Shown piece after piece: positions 1 to 6,014 of a stretch of DNA of 7,923 nucleotides. The notes below the pieces were generated by a model. The model was not told the DNA's origin, searched no databases, and saw only the letters and a list, made by a program, of their open reading frames with translations. Origin of the DNA: Pseudomonadota bacterium (GTDB lineage: Bacteria > Pseudomonadota > Gammaproteobacteria > Burkholderiales > Ferrovaceae); assembly GCA_021805725.1 (NCBI GenBank), contig JAJZEH010000028.1, positions 1 to 7,923 of the forward strand, read 5' to 3'. Each line of letters begins with the position of its first letter. Position 1 is the stretch's first letter. The position numbers and the translations under genes are program-made.

Positions 1-77
1 CCCTGATGCGGGTACGCTGCATTATTCTGGAACGCGAATTGACCAGCGAATGGGTGAAAAAAAATGCAATGGAATAG
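1..77 (+). CDS. ccmC: CcmC haem-handling membrane protein, C-terminal end only (partial)
   Basis: Only the last 24 codons are visible, read from base 3 to the TAG at 75-77; the gene starts left of the window. The tail LMRVRCIILERE is basic and helical, as expected for the cytoplasmic end after the last membrane helix of CcmC. CcmC is the six-helix inner-membrane protein with a WWD motif that loads haem onto CcmE. That region lies outside the window, so the name rests on the tail and on position directly before ccmD and ccmE, the usual ccmC-D-E order. It could in principle be another gene, but the context is strong. Confidence 0.75.
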   Translation, partial: LMRVRCIILERELTSEWVKKNAME

Positions 78-228
78 CATGAGCGAATTTCTGGCGATGG
101 GTGGCTATGCCTTTTATGTCTGGGGCAGCGTCGGCGCCTGTGCGCTGGGCATGGTACTTGAGGTCTGGATGCTGAAACATCGGCGTCGCGCCATTCTGGC
201 CCGGCTGCCGCGCAAGGAGTTGGCATGA
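64..228 (+). CDS. ccmD: CcmD, small membrane protein of the haem exporter complex
   Basis: This is a 54-residue protein, within the usual size of CcmD. CcmD associates with CcmABC and helps release haem-loaded CcmE. It begins [20 protein letters not shown]; the [15 protein letters not shown] segment is characteristic of the family. One membrane helix (about residues 15-37) is followed by a basic cytoplasmic tail (KHRRR). I chose the ATG at 64 because MQWNS continues the family-like N-terminus; it overlaps the ccmC stop by 14 bp. The alternative ATG at 79 would give 49 residues, 1 bp after the ccmC stop. Neither has a strong Shine-Dalgarno site, so translation is probably coupled to ccmC. The stop overlaps the ccmE start (ATGA). 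Confidence 0.85.
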   Translation: MQWNSMSEFLAMGGYAFYVWGSVGACALGMVLEVWMLKHRRRAILARLPRKELA

Positions 229-668
229 TGAAACCGCGTCACAAACGAATGTTCCTGATCATCGGAGCGCTGGCAGTGCTGGGTATCGCCGCTGCGCTGG
301 TCCTCAATGCCTTCCGCAGCAACCTGGTGTTCTTCTATACACCCACGCAGATTGCCAATGGCGAGGCGCCCAAAAACAAACCCTTCCGGATCGGGGGCCT
401 GGTCAAGACCGGCTCGCTGACACGCGACGGCATCACCGCACACTTTGTGGTGACCGATACGGCCAGGGAAGTTCCCGTCACTTTCAGCGGCATCCTGCCG
501 GATCTGTTCAAGGAGGGCCGTGGCATGGTGGCCCAGGGCAAGATAGGCAGCGATGGCCAGTTCATGGCCACCGAAGTACTGGCAAAACACGACGAGAATT
601 ACATGCCGCCCGAAGCCAAGTCCGCTGTGGACCAGGCGCAGCAAGCGGCCAAGACGCTCAAGCCCTGA
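225..668 (+). CDS. ccmE: CcmE, periplasmic haem chaperone
   Basis: CcmE (147 residues, typical length) covalently binds haem delivered by CcmC in the periplasm and passes it to CcmF. A short basic N-terminus is followed by one signal-anchor helix (about residues 9-28) and a soluble beta-barrel domain of the OB-fold type. The covalent haem-binding histidine is visible as H122 in the motif [12 protein letters not shown], with the conserved tyrosine Y126; these correspond to H130 and Y134 of E. coli CcmE. The tail after residue 130 is Ala/Lys/Gln-rich and probably flexible. The gene starts at an ATGATG, with AAGGAG at 214-219 five bases before the first ATG, and overlaps ccmD by 4 bp. It ends 30 bp from the convergent ccmI. 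Confidence 0.96.
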   Translation: MMKPRHKRMFLIIGALAVLGIAAALVLNAFRSNLVFFYTPTQIANGEAPKNKPFRIGGLVKTGSLTRDGITAHFVVTDTAREVPVTFSGILPDLFKEGRGMVAQGKIGSDGQFMATEVLAKHDENYMPPEAKSAVDQAQQAAKTLKP

Positions 669-672
669 CCAT

Positions 673-695
673 CAAGGTGCCAATCCGGCACCTTG
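673..695. terminator. Hairpin between convergent ccmE and ccmI, probable two-way terminator
   Basis: The sequence CAAGGTGCC, a 5-base loop AATCC, then GGCACCTTG forms a perfect 9-bp stem. It lies inside the 30-bp gap between the ccmE stop (666-668) and the ccmI stop (699-701). A symmetric stem between two convergent genes can act on both strands. There is no clear run of T after the stem on either side beyond the two A:T pairs near its base, so classical Rho-independent strength is doubtful; it may instead protect the 3' ends. The structure is seen directly; the function is inferred. Confidence 0.6.
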
Positions 696-698
696 CGC

Positions 699-1925
699 TC
701 AGGGTTGGACCTGGCTGATATGGACCTCGATGCCGCGCGTACCTGGTTTGACCGGCAAGCTGGCACCTACGAGGTCCCCACTGCCCGGCGTGGCACTTCC
801 CGACTTCGATACCCGCACCTCCACCCTCACCAGACTGGCTGAGGACAGGTTGAATTGCGGGCTCATGGCCATGGCGTCGGTCAGTTCAAACGCCAGCGGC
901 AACTGGCTGACCGTGGTTTTCAGGACGGCCAGCGGCATGCGCGGCCCTTGAACGGCACGGGCAAAAACAAACACAGTGTCGGTGGGTGCAGCCTTGTCCT
1001 TGAGGGCCGGGTCCAGCACTACGTTGCCGGCCAGCGCGCTGGATGCATTGCTGGCCTGGGGCGTAGTGGGGCCCGTGGCTTGTTGAAACCGGTCTGCGGC
1101 AAACGGCGGCAGCTTGACCTGGGCACGAGCCCGGTTGAGATTTTCCAGAACGAAATTGGCGTCTTGCGAACCCGGTTCGAGCAGCGGCATCAGCTTTTCC
1201 CAAACGGCAGCCGCCTTGCGATAGTTTTTGTCCGCAAAGGCAAAGCCCCCCGACAGGAACAACCCCTTGGGATTGCCGGGCTCGAGAGCGAGCGCCTTCT
1301 CCACCCAGGTCCGTGCCTGCACCATCCCCTGATCCTGGCCTGACGAAGCCAGCGCCTCGGCGTAATCCACCATCAGCTGCGGATCGTCCTTGAGCTGCTG
1401 GGTCAGATGGGCAAACGCCTGCAATGCGTCTTTGGGCCGATCGAGATTCATGTAGGAGCGCGCCAGCATGGCCCACCCTTCCGGATTGTCCGGATTGGCA
1501 GCCAGTTTGGCGGCCAGCGAGGCCACCATGGCCTCGATTTTTGGTTCCATGGCCTGCTGTTGCTGCGGATTGAGCGCGTCGCTCTGGCCGTGCCAGGCAT
1601 AGAGTCCGACAACCGCCAGCGGAATGGCCAAGAGGATGGCAATGGCCACTTTTCGCCCATGGGTGTAATCCGTCACCTCGGGGGAAACGGCAGTATCCTC
1701 CAGCAGGCGGCGCTGAACCTCATCGCGCGCCTGCGCATAGTCCGCATCTTCCAGGCTGCCCTCACGACGCTCGGCATCGAGCTCCACCAACTGGTCACGG
1801 TAAACCGCTGCATTGAGGGCCTTGCGGTTGTCGCTCACATCAGCGCGCCGACGGAACAGGAAAAAGAACAGGACGGCCAGGACCAGGGCGAGCAGGAGGC
1901 CCGCAGCTATCAGAAATGAAGTCAT
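699..1925 (-). CDS. ccmI: CcmI, apocytochrome c chaperone with TPR repeats
   Basis: This 408-residue protein has the CcmI/CycH layout. A first membrane helix (about 4-24) is followed by a cytoplasmic loop with a charged helical stretch (about 31-88, including YRDQLVELDAERREG). A second membrane helix (about 92-111) leads to a periplasmic part with TPR-like helices at about 143-180 and 203-250, including NPDNPEGWAMLARSYMNLDR and ALEPGNPKGLFLSG. A C-terminal beta-rich domain (about 300-408) follows. CcmI binds the C-terminal helix of apocytochromes c and presents them to CcmF/CcmH. It is the last gene of the - strand ccmFGHI arm and overlaps ccmH by 4 bp. No good Shine-Dalgarno precedes its ATG, so it probably depends on translation of ccmH. 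Confidence 0.92.
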   Translation of the reverse strand: MTSFLIAAGLLLALVLAVLFFFLFRRRADVSDNRKALNAAVYRDQLVELDAERREGSLEDADYAQARDEVQRRLLEDTAVSPEVTDYTHGRKVAIAILLAIPLAVVGLYAWHGQSDALNPQQQQAMEPKIEAMVASLAAKLAANPDNPEGWAMLARSYMNLDRPKDALQAFAHLTQQLKDDPQLMVDYAEALASSGQDQGMVQARTWVEKALALEPGNPKGLFLSGGFAFADKNYRKAAAVWEKLMPLLEPGSQDANFVLENLNRARAQVKLPPFAADRFQQATGPTTPQASNASSALAGNVVLDPALKDKAAPTDTVFVFARAVQGPRMPLAVLKTTVSQLPLAFELTDAMAMSPQFNLSSASLVRVEVRVSKSGSATPGSGDLVGASLPVKPGTRGIEVHISQVQP

Positions 1926-2377
1926 GATTTATCGCGCAGCAGCGCTTCGGCTTGTTGTTTTTGTTCGGCAGTGAGCGGTGTTTCGGGGCTTAATCGGTTG
2001 CGTCGACGCAACACGCGCACCAACAGCCCCACGGCCGCGACAAGCAGCAGGAATGGTCCAAACCACAGCAGCCATGTCGTGGGTTTGACCGGGGGCCGAT
2101 AACGCACAAAATCCCCATAGCGCGTCACCATGAATTCCATCACCTCCTGGTCGGATTTTCCTTGCCGGATTTGCACCCGAATCTCGCGTCGTAAATCTTC
2201 GGCAAGATCAGCACGCGATCCAGCCAGGGATTCGTTCTGACACACGAGGCAACGCATTTCCTCAGCGATCTTGATCAGGCGCTGCTCCACCACCTCATCT
2301 TCAGCCAAAGGTTTGGCTTCGGTGGCATGCAGCGCCAGGGGGAAGCACAACAGCGCCAGCAGCATCCATCGCTTCAT
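1922..2377 (-). CDS. ccmH: CcmH, apocytochrome c thiol reductase subunit
   Basis: The 151-residue protein is the short, single-domain CcmH (CycL type) rather than the E. coli fusion of CcmH and CcmI. It has a signal peptide (about residues 1-18), then a periplasmic three-helix domain with the redox motif RCLVCQN (C43 and C46), a conserved region ending MVTRYGDFVRYRPP, one membrane helix (about 102-122) and a basic cytoplasmic tail. With CcmG it keeps the CXXCH cysteines of apocytochromes reduced before haem ligation. It overlaps both ccmG and ccmI by 4 bp. A GGAG about 10 bases upstream of the ATG is a modest ribosome site. Confidence 0.95.
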   Translation of the reverse strand: MKRWMLLALLCFPLALHATEAKPLAEDEVVEQRLIKIAEEMRCLVCQNESLAGSRADLAEDLRREIRVQIRQGKSDQEVMEFMVTRYGDFVRYRPPVKPTTWLLWFGPFLLLVAAVGLLVRVLRRRNRLSPETPLTAEQKQQAEALLRDKS

Positions 2378-2910
2378 TTTTGCAACTCCGCAATCAACGG
2401 CAAAATGGTCTGTTGCAGGGCTTCGGACGTCACAGGACCGATCTGCTTGTAGCGAATCACGCCAGCCTTGTCGATGACGTAGGTTTCAGGAACGCCATAC
2501 ACGCCGTAATCGATGCCCACACGACCATCGGCATCCACAGCCGTGAGCGTATAGGGATCACCATAATCATTCAGCCATTTCAGGGCATCGGCAGGCTGAT
2601 CCTTGTAATCCAGGCCTACCAGCGGTACCCGATGCGTGCGCGAAAATCTCAGCAGGACGGGATGTTCCTCACGACAGGAGACGCACCAGGACGCCCATAC
2701 ATTGAGCATCCACACCTGCCCCTTGAAGGCTGCGGGGGTGAAGGTCTTGCCCGTTGCCTGCAACTGGGGCAACTGGAAATTGGGGGCCGGATGGTTGATG
2801 AGTGGCGAGGGCACTAGATGCGGGTCGCGATTGAGCCCCACTGCCATGAAGGCCACCAGTCCGGCAAACGCCAGTAGTGGCAGGAGAAACCAGGGATTGA
2901 AACGCTTCAT
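2374..2910 (-). CDS. ccmG: CcmG/DsbE, membrane-anchored periplasmic thioredoxin
   Basis: This 178-residue protein has an N-terminal anchor helix (about residues 8-26) and a periplasmic thioredoxin fold. The active site is W75-C76-V77-S78-C79 in NVWASWCVSCREEHP, and the cis-proline loop is seen at GVPET (139-143). The acidic residues typical of CcmG are present around E81-E82. CcmG accepts electrons from DsbD or CcdA and reduces CcmH or apocytochrome disulfides. The gene overlaps ccmF and ccmH by 4 bp each, so it sits inside a translationally coupled operon. An AAGGG lies about 7 bases before the ATG. A general periplasmic thioredoxin is an alternative name, but the location settles it. Confidence 0.95.
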   Translation of the reverse strand: MKRFNPWFLLPLLAFAGLVAFMAVGLNRDPHLVPSPLINHPAPNFQLPQLQATGKTFTPAAFKGQVWMLNVWASWCVSCREEHPVLLRFSRTHRVPLVGLDYKDQPADALKWLNDYGDPYTLTAVDADGRVGIDYGVYGVPETYVIDKAGVIRYKQIGPVTSEALQQTILPLIAELQK

Positions 2911-4835
2911 GCTGCGCCCTTGCGCTCTTTGGACGAACGCACGCGATAACGCCGATCAGAGGCTGCCAGCAGTCCTCCGAGAGCCATCAGGATGCACCCT
3001 CCCCAAATCCAGTTGACGAAGGGCTTGTAGTACACCCGCACACTCCAGGCGCCATTGTCCAGGGGTTCACCCAGCGACACGTACAGGTCACGATCCACGC
3101 TGGAGTGGATAGCAGCTTCCGTCATGGGCATGGGCGAGGAGAAGTAGGTGCGCTTTTCCGGCTCCAGTTTTCCCTGAATCTCGCCATTGCGGCTGTAGGT
3201 CAGTGTGCCGCGCATGGCGTTGTAGTTGGGCCCCGGCACCGGCTCCACGCCAATCAGACGGAAGGTCGTCCCCGCCAGGGTGATGGTCTCGCCAGGCCCC
3301 ATTCGCACATCCCGTTCCAGCTCATAACCCTTGATGAGCGTCACACCAATCACGAATACCGCGAGGCCCAGATGGGCCGTCTGCATCCCCCAAAACCACA
3401 GGGGAATCGTCGGCACCTTGCGCCAGGACCAGACCTGGCGCACCACGCCCAGCGCCACCCAGGTAGCCACGGCGATGCCCAGGGCCGAGAGTGGTGAGAA
3501 ACTGCCCATCAGGATCGGCACGAGAACGCCCACCAGCACGGCAATGACGAGGTCCACGCGGACGGTTTTAAAGACCTGCTTCAGTTCTGAACGCTTCCAG
3601 TGCGCGATGGTGCCAACGGGCAGGAGCACCAGAAGCAGGATCATGATGGGGGCGAACACGGCGTTGAAATAGGGCGGGCCCACCGACAGTTTTCCAAGGT
3701 TCAAGGCATCGATCACCATCGGATAAATCGTGCCCAGCAACACCGAGCCTGCGGCCACCACCAGCAGGACGTTGTTGAGCAGCAAAAACGATTCTCGCGA
3801 AATCAGCTTGAACTGCCCGCCTTCCTTGACTGCCGGGGCGCGCCAGGCAAACAGGGTGAGCGACCCGCCGATGACGAGCGCCAGAAACACCAGCACAAAA
3901 ATACCGCGGCGAGGATCGGAAGCGAAGGCGTGGACGGAGGTAAGTACTCCGGAACGCACGATGAATGTGCCGAGCAGGGACAGGGAAAATGCTGCAATCG
4001 CCAAGAGCACGGTCCAGCGTTTGAACGCCCCACGCTTTTCAGTTACCACCAGGGAATGGATCAGCGCCGTGCCCACAAGCCAGGGCATGAAAGAAGCGTT
4101 CTCCACTGGATCCCAAAACCACCAGCCTCCCCAGCCCAGTTCGTAATAGGCCCAGCGCGAGCCAAAACAGATGCCCAGTGTCAGGAAAATCCAGGCCGCC
4201 AGCGTCCAGGGGCGGGACCAACGCGCCCAGGCCGCATCCAGCTTGCCGGAGATCAGTGCGGAAAGGGCGAAAGCAAAGGCCACCGAAAATCCCACATAGC
4301 CCATGTAGAGCATGGGCGGATGGTAGACAAGCCCCGGATCCTGCAACAGCGGGTTAAGGTCGCGCCCTTCCTGCGCCGCCGGAAACAGGCGGTCAAAGGG
4401 GTTGGAAGTAAGCAGGATGAATAGGAGAAACCCCAGGGCAACAAGGGCTAGAACGCCCAGCACCCGCGCCACGATGGGATCGGGCAGTCGTCTTGAAAAC
4501 AGGGCGACCGCAGCTGTCCAGCCGGTCAACATCAACCCCCAAAGCAGGAGCGATCCCTCGTGGCCGCCCCACACGGCCGAAAACTGATATTGCACAGGCA
4601 GCTTGGAATTGGAGTGCTCGCTGACATAGAGGACAGAAAAATCATTGTGCAGAAATGCCCAAGCGAGGCAGGCAAAGGCAACAGCCACCGAGAGAAATAG
4701 CATCAGCGCCATGGGTCGCGCCAGTCCAATCCAAACGGCCACGCCTTTCTGCGCCCCCACGAGTGAGAAGAATGCCAACGATGCAGACAGAACCAGTGCA
4801 AGAATCAGTGAAAAGTGTCCAAGTTCAGGAATCAT
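2907..4835 (-). CDS. ccmF: CcmF, haem lyase core subunit
   Basis: CcmF (642 residues, full length for the family) attaches haem from CcmE to apocytochrome c. About 15 hydrophobic segments are visible, for example near residues 8-27, 41-62, 122-143, 211-227, 275-293, 350-371, 393-411, 484-501 and 610-624. The tryptophan-rich WWD haem-handling motif is at about 233-253 (LGWGGWWFWDPVENASFMPW). Four candidate haem-ligand histidines match the known family positions: H172 in YHPP, H260, H302 and H488 (E. coli 173, 261, 303 and 491). A large periplasmic loop spans about 505-605. It is the first gene of the - strand arm, with GAAGG about 7 bases before the ATG. No convincing promoter is visible in the 108-bp divergent gap. 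Confidence 0.97.
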   Translation of the reverse strand: MIPELGHFSLILALVLSASLAFFSLVGAQKGVAVWIGLARPMALMLFLSVAVAFACLAWAFLHNDFSVLYVSEHSNSKLPVQYQFSAVWGGHEGSLLLWGLMLTGWTAAVALFSRRLPDPIVARVLGVLALVALGFLLFILLTSNPFDRLFPAAQEGRDLNPLLQDPGLVYHPPMLYMGYVGFSVAFAFALSALISGKLDAAWARWSRPWTLAAWIFLTLGICFGSRWAYYELGWGGWWFWDPVENASFMPWLVGTALIHSLVVTEKRGAFKRWTVLLAIAAFSLSLLGTFIVRSGVLTSVHAFASDPRRGIFVLVFLALVIGGSLTLFAWRAPAVKEGGQFKLISRESFLLLNNVLLVVAAGSVLLGTIYPMVIDALNLGKLSVGPPYFNAVFAPIMILLLVLLPVGTIAHWKRSELKQVFKTVRVDLVIAVLVGVLVPILMGSFSPLSALGIAVATWVALGVVRQVWSWRKVPTIPLWFWGMQTAHLGLAVFVIGVTLIKGYELERDVRMGPGETITLAGTTFRLIGVEPVPGPNYNAMRGTLTYSRNGEIQGKLEPEKRTYFSSPMPMTEAAIHSSVDRDLYVSLGEPLDNGAWSVRVYYKPFVNWIWGGCILMALGGLLAASDRRYRVRSSKERKGAA

Positions 4836-4893
4836 CCAGTGCCTTCAACGTCGCGATTTACAGGAAAGTCCGTAAGTGTACATCAGCCGGGAA

Positions 4894-4899
4894 TATAAT
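4894..4899 (+). promoter_or_regulatory. Perfect -10 box for the universal stress protein gene
   Basis: TATAAT matches the sigma-70 -10 consensus in all six bases and lies 44 bp before the usp start codon. No recognisable -35 hexamer exists at 16-18 bp spacing (CGTAAG at 17 bp), and there is no extended TGn before it. A promoter of this kind would need an activator or an alternative use of sigma factor. The match is seen; activity is inferred. Confidence 0.5.
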
Positions 4900-4932
4900 G
4901 GCCTTTTCAGGTCAACAGCCCTATTGAACGCC

Positions 4933-4938
4933 AGGAGG
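4933..4938 (+). promoter_or_regulatory. Strong ribosome binding site of usp
   Basis: A full AGGAGG lies five bases before the ATG at 4944. It fixes the start codon and suggests efficient translation of the universal stress protein. Confidence 0.85.
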
Positions 4939-4943
4939 TTGTC

Positions 4944-5372
4944 ATGTTCAAGCATATCCTCATCCCCACTGATGGCTCTGAGCTGTCTCGCAAAGCCGTA
5001 GCCGGCGGCCTTGAAATCGCCAAGGCCCTGGGCGCGCGGGTCACCGCTTACACCTGCGTGGTGGAATACCTACCCATGACCGAGTTTGCGGTGGACACAC
5101 CCCAAAGCGTCATGGATCAGATCGAAGCCGAAGCAGACCAACATCTCAAGCAATTTGCCCAGGATGCCCTGGCTGCCGGCGTGGCGTTCGACACCGCCAA
5201 AAGTACCGAGTTTTCACCCTATACGGGCATCATCAACACCGCCCGCGAAAAGGGTTGCGACCTGATCATGATGGCTTCCCACGGCCGTCGTGGCCTGGCC
5301 GGATTGCTGCTGGGCAGCGAAACCCAGAAGGTGCTGACCCACTCTGAAATACCGGTGCTGGTGTACCGCTAG
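4944..5372 (+). CDS. Universal stress protein, UspA family, single domain
   Basis: A 142-residue cytoplasmic protein with one Usp domain of typical length. It opens MFKHILIPTDGSELSRKA, where the beta-1 strand leads to the conserved D10 of the nucleotide site. The phosphate-binding signature is at about 111-125: ASHG, nine residues, then GS. The first glycine of the classic G-x2-G-x9-G(S/T) motif is alanine here, as in many ATP-binding family members. The C-terminal strand IPVLVYR is the usual dimer edge. Such proteins help survival under starvation, oxidative or respiratory stress; the specific role here is not known. The gene is divergent from ccmF and convergent with the glycine-rich gene, 1 bp apart. 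It looks monocistronic. Confidence 0.95.
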   Translation: MFKHILIPTDGSELSRKAVAGGLEIAKALGARVTAYTCVVEYLPMTEFAVDTPQSVMDQIEAEADQHLKQFAQDALAAGVAFDTAKSTEFSPYTGIINTAREKGCDLIMMASHGRRGLAGLLLGSETQKVLTHSEIPVLVYR

Positions 5373-5373
5373 G

Positions 5374-5985
5374 TTATTGCTGAATAGCGCCCGGAGGCAT
5401 GGCGGGTACGGCGCGCCATGGTTCCGGACATTGCGGAACATACGGATAGTACCCCCGAGCGGACTCGCAATAAAACCAACTCTGGTTTTGTTGGGTCGAC
5501 CCGAGATAGGTGGTGCTCTGCGGTGATACCGGAGGGCCGGGTTGCGTCACCACGACCGTGGCGGGGTACGGATTGTAGTAGCTGTAGCCTACTCCCCAAG
5601 GATAGGGGTTGTAGTACAGGGGATCTGCCGCCAGCGCCCAGGCAGCGGCACCGACGCCCAATCCCAACCCGAGCCCCCAGCCCCAATCACCCCGATACCA
5701 GGGCCCACCGCCCCAATACCGGCCACCACCCCAACCTTCGCCGCCCCAACGTCCACCACCCCAACGTCCACCGCCATAACCGCCATAGCCGCCATAGCCG
5801 CGATAGCCCCCCCCTCCGGCGTAATGCCCGCCGCCTCCGCCATAACCACCATGCCCCCCCCCACCTGCGTGCCCGCCTCCCCCGCCATGTCCTCCGTCAG
5901 CAACTGCGGAATGCGACACCCCCATGCCAAAGACGAACAGCAGCAGGAGCATAAACTTTCGGTAGGAAAAGGGTGCGTGCTTCAT
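5374..5985 (-). CDS. Exported glycine-rich protein with two C-terminal cysteines, function unknown
   Basis: I start this 203-residue protein at the ATG at 5985, because GGAGG lies five bases upstream; an in-frame TTG at 6018 has no such support. A signal peptide (residues 1-29) ends in a likely AVA|D cleavage site. Residues 30-100 are Gly/His/Tyr/Trp-rich, built of GGH, GYGG and GGRWGG units. Residues 103-120 (GLGLGLGVGAAAWALAA) resemble a glycine-zipper membrane or self-association segment. A Tyr/Pro-rich linker leads to WFYCESARGYYPYV, with C173 and C186 that could form a disulfide. That C-terminal motif recurs in small exported proteobacterial proteins of unknown role. It lies 29 bp after the LTxxQ gene, probably in one transcript. 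An envelope or surface location is inferred. Confidence 0.82.
   Translation of the reverse strand: MKHAPFSYRKFMLLLLFVFGMGVSHSAVADGGHGGGGGHAGGGGHGGYGGGGGHYAGGGGYRGYGGYGGYGGGRWGGGRWGGEGWGGGRYWGGGPWYRGDWGWGLGLGLGVGAAAWALAADPLYYNPYPWGVGYSYYNPYPATVVVTQPGPPVSPQSTTYLGSTQQNQSWFYCESARGYYPYVPQCPEPWRAVPAMPPGAIQQ
5398..5420. other. Hairpin in the 3' end of the glycine-rich gene, just past usp
   Basis: CATGGCG, nine bases, then CGCCATG forms a 7-bp GC-rich stem starting 25 bp after the usp stop. It lies in the coding sequence of the convergent glycine-rich gene (reading AVPAMPPG). It could help end usp transcription, since there is no room between the genes, but no T-run follows and it may be chance. Confidence 0.25.
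5744..5806 (-). repeat. Short in-frame tandem repeats coding for Gly-rich units
   Basis: Two copies of a 15-bp unit (5744-5758 and 5759-5773, differing at the last base) encode GGRWG-type residues. They are followed by four 9-bp units at 5771-5806, consensus CCGCCATAG on the + strand, encoding GGY or RGY triplets. All keep the reading frame, so copy-number change would alter protein length without a frameshift. Confidence 0.7.
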
Positions 5986-5990
5986 GACAG

Positions 5991-5995
5991 CCTCC
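5991..5995 (-). promoter_or_regulatory. Ribosome binding site that decides the glycine-rich gene start
   Basis: On the - strand GGAGG lies five bases before the ATG at 5985. It sits in the 29-bp spacer after the LTxxQ stop and makes the internal ATG the clear start over the upstream in-frame TTG. Confidence 0.8.
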
Positions 5996-6014
5996 AAAGA
6001 AAGGGGGTTGGCTC

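Noticed and set aside
114..644. - strand frame of 176 codons opposite ccmD/ccmE
   Set aside because: It is antisense to ccmE, whose haem-binding motif and operon context are clear.
855..1919. + strand open frames opposite ccmI
   Set aside because: They are shadow frames of the well-supported ccmI; no ribosome sites and no recognisable protein features.
3600..4424. Long + strand open frame of 274 codons opposite ccmF
   Set aside because: It is fully antisense to ccmF, has a polar low-complexity composition and no ribosome site, and ccmF is certain from its motifs.
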